This document shows, one piece after another, positions 7,944 through 16,838 of a stretch of DNA of 64,000 bases; the stretch's first letter is position 1; every line of letters starts with the position of its first letter. The DNA lies in contig NZ_CP043633.1 in NCBI RefSeq assembly GCF_012974865.1, positions 1,807,001 through 1,871,000 of the forward strand. The letters are read 5' to 3'. Both the position numbers and the translations under genes were made by a program. The DNA is from Nonlabens sp. Ci31. Lineage in GTDB: Bacteria > Bacteroidota > Bacteroidia > Flavobacteriales > Flavobacteriaceae. The notes beneath the pieces were generated by a model, which saw only the letters and a program-made list of their open reading frames with translations, did not search any database and was not told the origin of the DNA.

Positions 7944-10900
7944 ATGAATAAAATTAAAAATTTCCATTTTACTGTGTATGAATATCTCATCGCATATCAC
8001 GCTGTAAATCCATCATTTACTTTTCTAACCAGAAAAAGAGATTCTAAAAAGTACAAAAAAGAAGATGGATATATTCTAGTAGGTAATGATGATTATGCTA
8101 CCGCTGGTCTAGTAAATCGCAAAGGAGCAAACCTGTCTAGTCGTGCTATTTCTTTATTCTTTGTAAAGACTGGAGAAAACAGTTTTGATGTTAAACTGGA
8201 TATTAATTATAATGATGATTTAAACGCAACAGATAAAAATGCACTGGATCAATTAGTAAGTCGTTTAAATCTAGAGTCCAATGATACCAGACAGCAGGTT
8301 GCTGTTGCACAGGTTAAGGATGATGATACTAATCAATTGTTTGAATATTTAAATCGTTTTTACCCAATCCTATTGAACTGGTCAGAGAGTAGTGAAACTA
8401 AGGATTTTCTAGTCTCAAAAACAGAGTTTAAAAAACTAACTAAAAAAATAAAACCTTATTTAAAATCTAATCAGCAAGAATTACCACAACTTATTCTGGT
8501 AAACCTGACTTGGAATAGTAAAGACTGGAAGGAACCTAGTGTAGATATAAGTAATCACGGTTATGTGAAAGAAGGAAATGTTCCTGGCGAAAGCTGGAAT
8601 TTTCAAGTTGATGCGCCTTGGAATGATGAAGATTACCTGTATGGTTATGCTCAATTTACAAATGAACCTACTATTAAAGATAATCTACTACTTATCTTTT
8701 ATTCACAAGGTAAGATAGTCGGTTTTTATGGAGATGCGCAAATAGGTAATTTTACTGAAGAAGCCTTTAAAAACTTAAGTGGAGATCGTGCGTTAAGTTT
8801 TGTTTTAGAAAACAAAATAGATGGTATTAAAGAAAAAGGTTTTCTTGAAGATAAAGAACGTATCGGTCAGATAGGTTTCACTTATTTACAAGAATCTGTG
8901 ACCTTTGATGTGATAGTTGAAGAAGCGATTCGATTGAACCCAAATCAAGCTTTACAATTAGATCATTTGAAAACGTGGTATTATTCAGGAGCAACCCCAT
9001 CAGATACTCAAGAAGACATGGATGAGTTAATGAGCGCATTACGTCAGTTATCAAAGCAACAAATTAAAGATTATTTTAAACATCTAGAATTACTTAAAGA
9101 TGAATTTAAGCTAAACATAAATGATGAACGAATTGTTTTTAATATCGCTCAAGGCAATTTAAACTTTCATATAGGGCAGCGATATGTATTCAATTTATCT
9201 TTTGAAAAGACTTCTAAGATATACGGCGTCATTTCAAAGAATAAACTCAATGAGAACTCTGAAGCTTTTAAGGATAATCCAGAAAGTACTTATTTTAATT
9301 ATTATTTAGAAAATTTACAAAATTTCACAGTTCTAGAAGACCATTTTATAGCCGTAAAAGAAGAATTAGATGCTACTATTAAATGTAGTAGGTTAAAGTT
9401 TGATAATCCTTTTTTTAGAGAAATGGTTTTTAATACTCCATTCAGAAATGAAGTTTATCAAAAATTATTTGATTCAAATCAATCCAGTATGATCAATCCC
9501 AATACTATTTTATACGGTCCGCCAGGAACAGGAAAGACCTATCTAACTATTGCAAAAGCAGTTGCCTTAGTAGATCCTGATTTTTATAATATCAATAAAG
9601 ATGATCGAGAAAAAATAGGGAATCGATATCAAGAATTATTGATTTCTAATTGGGAAAAAACTACTGGTCAGATTGCCTTTACCACTTTCCATCAATCTTT
9701 TACTTATGAGGATTTTGTGGAAGGCATAAAGCCCGTTATGGAATCTGATGATTTAAAATACAAAGTAGAAGATGGTATTTTAAAAAAAATGTGCTTACTA
9801 GCAAAAGGTAGTAGCAGTATAGACGAGTTACAAACTGATGGAGAGTTATCATGGGATGAAAACACCTTTGAACAATCTTTATTCTATAAGCTAAGTCTAG
9901 GAGAAGCAGCAAATCCAGAAGATGACATAATTTATGAATATTGTATTAATAATAATCTCATTACTCTTGGTTTTATAAGAGAAGTTGACTTAACAGGAAA
10001 ATCTCAGTCTCAAATAAGAGAAATAAGTAGTGATAATGATAGATCTATTGCAGCTGCTCAAATGCTGAATACATTTGTACATGGATTACAAGAAGACGAT
10101 TATATAGTTATAAGTAAGGGAAATCGTATTGTTAGAGCTTTAGGAAAGATTACAGGAGGTTACTTTTATGATCCAAATTCTGAAATAGAATATGCTCATT
10201 TTAGAAAAGTAGAATGGATATTTAAAGATCAAGAAGTCCCTTCAAAAGAAATATATAGAAACAGTTTAACACAACGAAGTCTTTATAAACTGGATCAATC
10301 CTTAATAAAAAAGGACTTCTTTGTAAAAAGTGCTACAGCCATTAACATTGAAACTGATGTTGATCAGCCATATATACTTATAATAGACGAAATCAATCGT
10401 GGTAACGTAGCTTCCATCTTTGGCGAACTCATTACACTTATTGAAACCGATAAAAGAGCTGGAGCAGAGAATGAGTTAAGCGTCATTTTACCGTATTCTA
10501 AAACTAAATTTTCAGTACCCAGCAATCTACACATCATAGGAACTATGAATACTGCTGATCGTTCTATTGAGGCACTGGATAGCGCATTGCGCAGGAGATT
10601 TGAATTCATAGAAATGTTGCCAGATTATGATGTGATCGATAAAGAGCTGAATCAAATGGACTTTGAAGGTTATCAGCTTTCAGCAATTTTGAAAATAATC
10701 AATAACCGTATCACCATTCTTATTGATCGTGACCATCAGATAGGACATTCCTACTTTTTAAAGTTGAAGCATTCCGCTGATTTAGAAAAAAATTTAAAAT
10801 CGGTTTTTAAAAATAAAATCATTCCGTTATTGCAAGAATATTTCTTCAATGATTATGTGAAGATTGCCATGGTTATTGGGGAAGGCTTTATGGATAAAGA

Positions 10901-11042
10901 TCAATACAGCAAGGTGACATTTGCTACCAGTGATGGCGATTATGCTTCAGATTACGACGGCGTTGTAAGATATGAGATTAAGAAGGATTTTGAAATGAGT
11001 AAGGCAATAATGCAATTGATGGGAGATACGGTAGATGAGTAA
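7944..11042 (+). CDS. mcrB: McrB-like AAA+ ATPase/GTPase of a type IV restriction system
   Basis: Motor and DNA-recognition subunit of a McrBC system, which cleaves modified DNA. 1032 residues. The N-terminal half (1-500) includes a DUF3578/MrcB-like region (WNFQVDAPWNDEDYLYGYAQ, near 215-235). The motor has GPPGTGKTYL near 526, the McrB signature DEINRGN near 815, and GTMNTADRS with ALRRRFEF near 865-885. Between Walker A and B is an insertion with DDYIVISKGN and RALGKITGGYFY (about 715-760) that looks like an EVE-type modified-base-binding domain. It overlaps mcrC by 8 bp. Specificity for a particular modification cannot be read from sequence. Confidence 0.92.
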   Translation: MNKIKNFHFTVYEYLIAYHAVNPSFTFLTRKRDSKKYKKEDGYILVGNDDYATAGLVNRKGANLSSRAISLFFVKTGENSFDVKLDINYNDDLNATDKNALDQLVSRLNLESNDTRQQVAVAQVKDDDTNQLFEYLNRFYPILLNWSESSETKDFLVSKTEFKKLTKKIKPYLKSNQQELPQLILVNLTWNSKDWKEPSVDISNHGYVKEGNVPGESWNFQVDAPWNDEDYLYGYAQFTNEPTIKDNLLLIFYSQGKIVGFYGDAQIGNFTEEAFKNLSGDRALSFVLENKIDGIKEKGFLEDKERIGQIGFTYLQESVTFDVIVEEAIRLNPNQALQLDHLKTWYYSGATPSDTQEDMDELMSALRQLSKQQIKDYFKHLELLKDEFKLNINDERIVFNIAQGNLNFHIGQRYVFNLSFEKTSKIYGVISKNKLNENSEAFKDNPESTYFNYYLENLQNFTVLEDHFIAVKEELDATIKCSRLKFDNPFFREMVFNTPFRNEVYQKLFDSNQSSMINPNTILYGPPGTGKTYLTIAKAVALVDPDFYNINKDDREKIGNRYQELLISNWEKTTGQIAFTTFHQSFTYEDFVEGIKPVMESDDLKYKVEDGILKKMCLLAKGSSSIDELQTDGELSWDENTFEQSLFYKLSLGEAANPEDDIIYEYCINNNLITLGFIREVDLTGKSQSQIREISSDNDRSIAAAQMLNTFVHGLQEDDYIVISKGNRIVRALGKITGGYFYDPNSEIEYAHFRKVEWIFKDQEVPSKEIYRNSLTQRSLYKLDQSLIKKDFFVKSATAINIETDVDQPYILIIDEINRGNVASIFGELITLIETDKRAGAENELSVILPYSKTKFSVPSNLHIIGTMNTADRSIEALDSALRRRFEFIEMLPDYDVIDKELNQMDFEGYQLSAILKIINNRITILIDRDHQIGHSYFLKLKHSADLEKNLKSVFKNKIIPLLQEYFFNDYVKIAMVIGEGFMDKDQYSKVTFATSDGDYASDYDGVVRYEIKKDFEMSKAIMQLMGDTVDE

Positions 11043-12306
11043 AAAGCCAAATTCCATATCAGTTTTTGAGTATGAGTCCATAACACACGTTAAAGGCAAG
11101 CGATTTTACAATGCTAAATTCTCCAAAGTTATTTATGAATCGTTCCTAAGCTTTCATGAACGTGAACCCAATACACCATTTTTTGATTTGATCCATAACG
11201 GCGTCCGCTTCAAAAACTATGTTGGTGCCATTCAAATCGGAAAAACAACGATTGAAGTCTTGCCCAAAGCTGGCAAGAATGAGAATAGACAAGAATGGCA
11301 GCATGTGTTGCTCACGATGCTCAAGACCTGTCACTTATTGACTGCAAAGGAAAGCGGATCTGCAAGTTTAAAGTTACGAGCAAATTCCGTCTTAGAATTG
11401 TATTTCGAATTGTTCTTAAACGAGGTTGAAGCGCTGATCAGACGAGGACTCATTAAAAAATATAGCAAACAGCAAGGACAGCAGAGAGCACTTAAGGGAG
11501 CATTAGTCTTTAGCCAGCAATTAAGTAAGAATCTGGTGCATAAAGAACGGTTCTTCACACTCCACACGATTTATTCTAAAGACCACCTTATTCATCAAAT
11601 TTTAAACGAAGCTCTTTTCGTGATATCCATTATTTCAACAGACTCAAATCTTGCAGATAAAATGGGTCGGGTTCGTTCCTTATTTCCGGAGGTGAGCAGA
11701 GTCAAAGTAAATGCAACACTATTTGAACGTATTGTGCTTTCGCGAAAGCATAAACCGTATCAAAAAGTACTGTCCATAGCAAAACTTATTTTACTTAATT
11801 ACCGGCCAGATATCAAAGCTGGACGCAAAGATCTACTGGCTATCATGTTTGATATGAATAGATTGTGGGAAGAATATGTATTGCAGATATTGAGAAAGGG
11901 TAACGATGGAAGCTGGCAAATAAAGGGGCAAGAATCTCAATTATTCTGGAGAAGGAAAACCATTCGACCTGATATTGTACTTGAAAAAGAAGGTGTGAAA
12001 TATGTTATTGATACTAAGTGGAAAGTTATCGATAGCAATAGACCTAGCGATGCTGATCTAAAACAAATGTACGTTTACAACCACCACTGGAATGCTCAAC
12101 AAAGTATGCTGTTGTACCCTAATGATGGATTCCAAACGTACAACTCAGGGAAATTTGAATTACCGTACTTAGATAAGGGACATCATTCTTGCAAGCTAGG
12201 ATTTGTACACGTGATCAAAGAGTCAAGTCTAAACTTACAGATGGCAACGGATATATTCGGATTGTTGGATCACGAAAATCATAGAAATACTTTGCTCACC
12301 CAATAG
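11035..12306 (+). CDS. mcrC: McrC-like nuclease subunit of the type IV restriction system
   Basis: 423-residue partner of McrB. The N-terminal part (VRFKNYVGAIQIGKTTIEVLP) is typical of McrC, and the C-terminal PD-(D/E)XK site is visible as RPDIVLEKEGVKYVIDTKWK near 311-330, with intact Asp, Asp and Lys. Its start lies inside the last codons of mcrB, so the two are co-translated. One copy of the GCTTTCGCGAAAGC palindrome falls in frame (LSRK) near residue 235. Confidence 0.92.
   Translation: MSKKPNSISVFEYESITHVKGKRFYNAKFSKVIYESFLSFHEREPNTPFFDLIHNGVRFKNYVGAIQIGKTTIEVLPKAGKNENRQEWQHVLLTMLKTCHLLTAKESGSASLKLRANSVLELYFELFLNEVEALIRRGLIKKYSKQQGQQRALKGALVFSQQLSKNLVHKERFFTLHTIYSKDHLIHQILNEALFVISIISTDSNLADKMGRVRSLFPEVSRVKVNATLFERIVLSRKHKPYQKVLSIAKLILLNYRPDIKAGRKDLLAIMFDMNRLWEEYVLQILRKGNDGSWQIKGQESQLFWRRKTIRPDIVLEKEGVKYVIDTKWKVIDSNRPSDADLKQMYVYNHHWNAQQSMLLYPNDGFQTYNSGKFELPYLDKGHHSCKLGFVHVIKESSLNLQMATDIFGLLDHENHRNTLLTQ
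11736..11749. repeat. Palindrome GCTTTCGCGAAAGC inside mcrC
   Basis: Exact 14-bp copy; the reading frame gives LSRK. Confidence 0.9.
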
Positions 12307-12317
12307 ATTTAGAAACT

Positions 12318-12620
12318 ATGGAAAAAGTCATCAAAATTGTTTTAGCGATTTTATTTTTTTTGTGTCTTCTAGATATGCCGTACAGTTACTTTGAAACTGT
12401 CCGTTTTGTTGCGATGGTAGCCTTTGGTTACCTAGCCTATGTTGAACATAAGCAAGAAAATCAAGGTTTGATGGTCGCTTATATTGTTTTGGCACTCTTG
12501 TTCCAACCATTCTTCAAAATAGCTTTAGGCAGAAGCCTGTGGAATGTTGTGGATGTAGTTGTGGCGGTTGGGTTGGTTGCGAGTATTTTTTATAAGTTAA
12601 AATCAGAGAAAACGGACTAA
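12318..12620 (+). CDS. Small membrane protein, DUF6804-like
   Basis: A 100-residue protein with about four hydrophobic segments (5-20, 26-42, 52-68, 75-92) and a short charged tail. The pattern with FLCLLDMPYSYFETVRF and FQPFFKIALGR resembles the DUF6804 family. It starts 11 bp after mcrC and is probably cotranscribed with it. The 3' end overlaps that of the opposite-strand gene by 4 bp. Function unknown; a membrane effector or cargo role is only a guess. Confidence 0.65.
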   Translation: MEKVIKIVLAILFFLCLLDMPYSYFETVRFVAMVAFGYLAYVEHKQENQGLMVAYIVLALLFQPFFKIALGRSLWNVVDVVVAVGLVASIFYKLKSEKTD

Positions 12621-13312
12621 CCATTCATGTTTTTCCAATTTATGACGGCCTTAATAATATTGTCGCAATATTTTTGGCGAGTACCGCTAGTACTTTGAGG
12701 ATGACGAGCATTTAATATTATTTGATCTTGCGAGTAATACCACGGCAGGTCATTTTCCATTACAGATTTATAATGCATGATATTCAAACCTGGCTCTAAT
12801 ATATCATACGTTCCACCAAATATGATGACTTGAGGTTCCAACTCATTGATTTGTCGCAGGACATGCTTTTCGCTGGCATTGTAATACCTTTCTAAGGTAC
12901 TCATGTTAGTTTGTGATGCTCCAAGTACCTTTTTTACATTACAGTATGAGATCTTAGAAAGCTGATTAGTGACTTCAGGATGCTTGTCTTGATCTTGTTG
13001 ATCTTCCCATAAGGTCTGTGTTAAAATACCGTTTGTAGTATAGAGAATATTGTCAAAAGTTTTACGCCATTGATGGTCAATCGATTTACCACTACAGCTT
13101 CTTAAAGTGTCAATCATATTCCACTCTTCAGAATCTCCGGAGGAATTGACTTCCTTCAATACCCACATAATACGAAGCTCCGCACTCAAATATTGATCGA
13201 TATCAACGATTCCATCTACTTTAGCCGTAGCTCTAGTAACTGGATCAGATAATTTTTATACCTCCCGATTAATCTCGTTTTAGATTTCCTCTAACTCTTG
13301 TTTTGTTTTCAT
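12617..13312 (-). pseudogene. UDG-like protein gene with two in-frame TAA codons near its 5' end
   Basis: The frame runs from ATG at 13312 to TAG at 12617-12619 (231 codons before the stop) and is broken only by TAA at 13280-13282 (codon 11) and 13256-13258 (codon 19). Before, between and after the stops it reads MKTKQELEEI / NEINREV / KLSDPVTRATAKVDG, which looks like one continuous protein. The longer C-terminal part has LRIMWVLKEVN, PQVIIFGGT and ILNARHPQ, reminiscent of uracil-DNA-glycosylase-fold proteins (GGT, HPQ). A shorter product from TTG at 13189 (190 aa) is possible. Either decayed, or expressed by readthrough or internal initiation. Confidence 0.6.
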
Positions 13313-13354
13313 TGGATAGGTTTTAATAAATTAAATATAGTAGTATTTCACGCT

Positions 13355-13759
13355 TCAAAAGCCAGCTCCAACCCCATATTGATACGCTATACTAACTTGT
13401 ACAGATTCGAAATCGGCATTCTTGCCTCTTAAAATATTTGTAACGGCATGAACTTCACCTTTCTTATCCACTTCCGTTTCCCACTTTTCTTTGGGTTTTT
13501 TATCTAGTTTGAAATGAGGCAGTTCGCTTTACCTTGACTCCTTATTGTTTAAATTTCCATCGGCCATCTTTTCCAGTTGTTCAATGAGAGACTCCAGATT
13601 CTTTTCTATATCACGCATTTCAGCTCCCAGTTCAAATCTTTGCCCTTTCACAACATCTGATTTGATGTCGCTACTCACTTTTAAGTTTTGAGAAAGACCA
13701 TCAATTAACGATTTTATCTTTTGATTTAGTTTCTCTCTTGAATTGAGCTTTTTATCCAT
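13355..13759 (-). pseudogene. Coiled-coil protein gene interrupted by one in-frame TAA
   Basis: ATG at 13759 opens 76 residues of mostly helical, charged sequence ending NNKESR, then TAA at 13529-13531. The same frame continues SELPHFKLDKKPKEKWETEV ... QYGVGAGF to TGA at 13355-13357, again coding-like, for 134 codons in all. The start overlaps the end of the upstream gene (AATGGATAA). I do not recognise the family. Either the N-terminal 76 residues are the product or the stop is a nonsense mutation. Confidence 0.55.
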
Positions 13760-14036
13760 TTAGTCCATTTTTGTAAAGCCATTTGATAGAGGCAATATGT
13801 TCATCTATTTGGTATTGTATTTATTCAGGATCAACAAATCTCCAACTTACATCACCTAAGTCAATCTTCTTATGCATCTCAAATTCCATCCACGATATGC
13901 CTGGAAATGCATCGCAGACTTTAAAACTAAAGCCAGTCATAGTGGCTTCTTCTAGGTTTAATTTAGAACATCGTTCTATTTCGCTCTTGATACTAGAATA
14001 TTGTTCATCCGTTAGTTCTATTTCTATTTTCTTCAT
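13752..14036 (-). pseudogene. Small acidic protein gene interrupted by one in-frame TAA
   Basis: ATG at 14036 opens MKKIEIELTDEQYSSIKSEI..., 71 residues ending WRFVDPE before TAA at 13821-13823. The same frame continues IQYQIDEHIASIKWLYKNGL to a TAA at 13752-13754 that lies within the start region of the next gene. That tight junction supports the longer frame (95 codons) as the ancestral gene. Family not recognised. Confidence 0.5.
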
Positions 14037-14067
14037 TGTTGGAATTTGATTTGTGATGTTGAGTTCT

Positions 14068-14145
14068 TTAATCTAATGTTCTCCTTAATTGATTTGATTT
14101 ACCTTAGAGAAGGTCCAGTACGTCAGTAATTGTTTTAATGTTCAT
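14068..14145 (-). pseudogene. Tiny ORF with an in-frame TAA, first of the minus-strand cluster
   Basis: ATG at 14145 reads MNIKTITDVLDLL, TAA at 14104-14106, then GKSNQLRRTLD to TAA at 14068-14070. It precedes the 71-residue ORF on the same strand. Too short to judge alone; listed because it fits the pattern of interrupted frames in the genes that follow. Confidence 0.25.
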
Positions 14146-14162
14146 TTAATCTCGTTTTGTGT

Positions 14163-14300
14163 TTATGCATGTTTCTTATGATCCCTTTTTGATGACAAAT
14201 TCTTGAGTAGATTCAGTATAACTTTTTTCGTGAACCTGAGATTGAAACTAAGCGCTACACTTCCTCCTCCTGGATTCGCCCAAATCCTATTAGATTCCAT
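14163..14300 (-). repeat. Degenerate dispersed-repeat-like sequence (45-aa ORF)
   Basis: Minus-strand frame MESNRIWANPGGGSVALSF... ending VILNLLKNLSSKRD and a short tail. The VILNLLKNLSS part resembles the translation of a common intergenic repeat of Bacteroidota, so I read this as repeat debris rather than a gene. The remaining gap 14301-14581 is AT-rich, has no supported gene, and probably holds the promoter of the AAA+ gene. Confidence 0.3.
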
Positions 14301-14581
14301 GTAACGGATGTTTTAATTTCAAACACATGACAAACCTAAAAGGCGACAGCGCCAGAATGCGACGGACACAAAATAAATTTGATTATTACAAAAATATTTC
14401 TTAACTCGTTCAATATTGTGGTTTTATAAGACCCTATAAAAGATGACCGTGACGATAAGTCAATTAAATTAATGCAGTTTATAGCGAAGTGTACAATCTA
14501 AACTTCATACTGATTTTGAGCGTACTACTTCGACGTGATTTGGCGAAATCAGATATTAGTATTGCTTCAAAATCTTAACTT

Positions 14582-15655
14582 ATGAAAGTTGAAACGAAAG
14601 GTCTTGTAGCAGACAGGCAGTTGTTTGCCAATGAAATCCACCGAGATAATCAGCGGCATCTTGATAAACGCGCACTTTATCTGATCTACTTCAATCATAT
14701 TCCACAATTATTACTCATTACAAATGTGGACACTGATAAATGGGATGATTATGCCGCAAAATTAAAGGAGAAATCTTCGAAGCATTATTACAAAAAATGC
14801 ATGCGTGGAAAGGATGAAACCCTAAAGTATGAAGAAGATTATTTTTTTATGGAAGCGGATCTTCTAATCAGTAATTGTGAACAATCAAACAAAGTTAGTT
14901 TGATGTGGCAACATACCGATATGTCAATTATAGAAGCGTACAAAAAGGAGATTTCAAGACTACGTGTTTTTGATGCGCCGAAGAGTACTATTAATCTTCT
15001 TGTTGAGTACGGTGGTAGGCTACATACTAAAAACATTAAACTTAAAAAAAGCCTATTTAACATTGAAGAGCATTACAATGATGATTTTCAAAAAGCACAT
15101 GAGACCATTTTAAATCGCTTAAATAAAGAGAATGACAAAGGAATTGTTCTTCTCCATGGGCTTCCTGGTACTGGAAAAACCAGTTACATACGCTCTTTGA
15201 TAACAGCGTTACAAAAGAAAGTTATCTTCCTACCTCCCCACATGGCCAGCTCTCTCGGAAGTCCACAAATTATTCCGCTAATGTTGGAAAACACGAATTC
15301 CATACTGGTAATTGAGGATGCAGAAAATATTGTGATTGATCGCAATCAGAATGGTAATTCGCCCGTCAGTACGATACTTAACATGTCAGACGGTCTAGTT
15401 TCTGATTGCTTAAATATTCAGATCATCTGTTCCTTCAATACCGATTTGACTAATGTTGATAAGGCTTTATTGCGGAAAGGAAGGTTGATAGCCACATATG
15501 AATTTGGCAAGCTGGATACGGGTAAGGCAAACACGCTTTCGCGAAAGCTAGGATACGACAGTCATTTTACAGAACCACAGGTCTTGACAGATGTATTTAA
15601 TCAGGATGAACCATCCACCATCCTGCGGGAGCGGAAGGTGGTGGGGTTTAGATAA
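14582..15655 (+). CDS. AAA+ ATPase, BCS1-like core
   Basis: 357 residues: an N-terminal domain (1-170) without a recognised motif, then an AAA+ core with Walker A HGLPGTGKTSYIRSL (near 193-207), Walker B SILVIEDAENIV (near 240-252), sensor region ICSFNTDLTNVDKALLRKGR (near 282-301) and a short C-terminal segment. The core resembles the BCS1/CDC48 type, which remodels proteins. It has its own upstream gap of more than 400 bp and no partner gene on the same strand for 230 bp. A palindrome copy falls in frame as LSRK. Its role in this island is unknown. Confidence 0.8.
   Translation: MKVETKGLVADRQLFANEIHRDNQRHLDKRALYLIYFNHIPQLLLITNVDTDKWDDYAAKLKEKSSKHYYKKCMRGKDETLKYEEDYFFMEADLLISNCEQSNKVSLMWQHTDMSIIEAYKKEISRLRVFDAPKSTINLLVEYGGRLHTKNIKLKKSLFNIEEHYNDDFQKAHETILNRLNKENDKGIVLLHGLPGTGKTSYIRSLITALQKKVIFLPPHMASSLGSPQIIPLMLENTNSILVIEDAENIVIDRNQNGNSPVSTILNMSDGLVSDCLNIQIICSFNTDLTNVDKALLRKGRLIATYEFGKLDTGKANTLSRKLGYDSHFTEPQVLTDVFNQDEPSTILRERKVVGFR
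15535..15548. repeat. Palindrome GCTTTCGCGAAAGC inside the AAA+ gene
   Basis: Exact copy read as LSRK within TLSRKLGYD, just after the sensor/arginine-finger region. Confidence 0.9.
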
Positions 15656-15753
15656 GCTGAAAGTGAAACTGAAATCGAAATCGAAACCAAAAACGAAAAA
15701 AAAGCTTCTCCTTTTAAAGCTACCTCCAAGATTAAAAGAAGTACAAAAACTTT

Positions 15754-15786
15754 CCCCTCTTGGGAAATGTCCGCAGGACAATGGGG
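15754..15786. repeat. Dispersed-repeat-like sequence between the AAA+ and WYL genes
   Basis: CCCCTCTTGGGAAATGTC followed by CGCAGGACAATGGGG. From memory this resembles a common Bacteroidota intergenic repeat (CCCC...GGGG ends with an internal GGAAATGTC). The ORFs across it on both strands look like shadows. Confidence 0.4.
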
Positions 15787-15834
15787 CTTACAATGCTGAT
15801 CTTAAACGAAATAATTGAATTAAAAAACACGCTC

Positions 15835-15849
15835 CGACACGTTCTGTCG
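15835..15849. promoter_or_regulatory. Candidate operator of the WYL operon
   Basis: Inverted repeat CGACA-N5-TGTCG, 35 bp before the WYL regulator start. Its place and symmetry suit autoregulation by a dimeric winged-helix/WYL protein. Inferred from symmetry only. Confidence 0.35.
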
Positions 15850-15884
15850 TTTAGGAAGATTATATTTGGATCAAAGCAAAAATT

Positions 15885-16802
15885 ATGGCAGGTTATACAC
15901 AACTCGAACGTCTGGAAAACATCCTTTATATCTTGAAGCGGAAACAGTACATCACAAAGCAGGAACTTATAGATAAACTATTGAAGGATCACGATCTTGA
16001 CGTTACAGAGCGCACGCTGGAGCGTGATCTTAAAGCACTAAAAGAAAACTACAGCTTAGATATTAGTTACAGTCACCAGCATCGTGGTTATGAACTTGCA
16101 GAGGATGAACGATTGCTTTCCAGATTCTTCAAGTTTGCGGAACTGAGTTCGCTGGCCAAAATTTACGAAGAAGGTCTGAAAAACTACGCTCAATTTGAAA
16201 AGTGGATTATTCCAGACGATAGCAGCGAGCTTAGAGGTGTTCACCATATAAACACCATAGTCAAGGCAATGAATACCGGCGTAAAGCTAAAATTCAAAAA
16301 GGAAAATTTTCATTCTGGTGAGATTAAAGAATATATAGTGACACCGCTGCGATTGAAGGAATATTTGAACCGCTGGTATCTAATAGCTATCAAGGATGGC
16401 GACACTATATTTAAAAACTATGGGATTGAACGTATTTCATCATTGGAAATCATTAGGGAGCCTGGAATTAATACAAAGAATTTTGAAAAAGGACTCAAGA
16501 GATATAACGATATCGTAGGGATCAACTACAGCGAAGATTATTTCCCGGGGCCATTGAAAATTGTTTGTACTACTTATAATTTCCAACATAAGTATCTGGA
16601 AACACTGCCGCTGCATCATAGTCAACATGTTACCTATACACCAGATAACTCACAAGCTCAGGTTACATTTTACTTACAACCTAATCACGAGTTCATTATG
16701 CAGTTGCTGCAGATGAATGAGAATGTGGAAGTTGTGGAGCCAGTGGAATTACGCAAGATTGTGAAGGTGAAGCTGGAGAATAATCTTAAGCTTTATAAAT
16801 AA
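15885..16802 (+). CDS. Helix-turn-helix transcriptional regulator with WYL domain
   Basis: 305 residues: an N-terminal winged helix (QLERLENILYILKRKQYITK ... TERTLERDLKAL, residues 5-55), a WYL domain with TPLRLKEYLNRWYLIAIKDG (about 150-175), and a C-terminal WCX-like beta-rich extension. WYL proteins bind nucleic-acid-derived ligands and commonly control defence operons. It is first of a four-gene plus-strand run, with 36 bp before the next gene, and probably controls that run through the inverted repeat just upstream. Confidence 0.88.
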   Translation: MAGYTQLERLENILYILKRKQYITKQELIDKLLKDHDLDVTERTLERDLKALKENYSLDISYSHQHRGYELAEDERLLSRFFKFAELSSLAKIYEEGLKNYAQFEKWIIPDDSSELRGVHHINTIVKAMNTGVKLKFKKENFHSGEIKEYIVTPLRLKEYLNRWYLIAIKDGDTIFKNYGIERISSLEIIREPGINTKNFEKGLKRYNDIVGINYSEDYFPGPLKIVCTTYNFQHKYLETLPLHHSQHVTYTPDNSQAQVTFYLQPNHEFIMQLLQMNENVEVVEPVELRKIVKVKLENNLKLYK

Positions 16803-16838
16803 ATTATATTTAACTGAATCAATATTAAAATTGAATAG

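Noticed and set aside
15548..15818. 77-aa minus-strand and 75-aa plus-strand ORFs after the AAA+ gene
   Set aside because: They cover Lys-rich low-complexity and a dispersed-repeat-like segment, with no gene signature.
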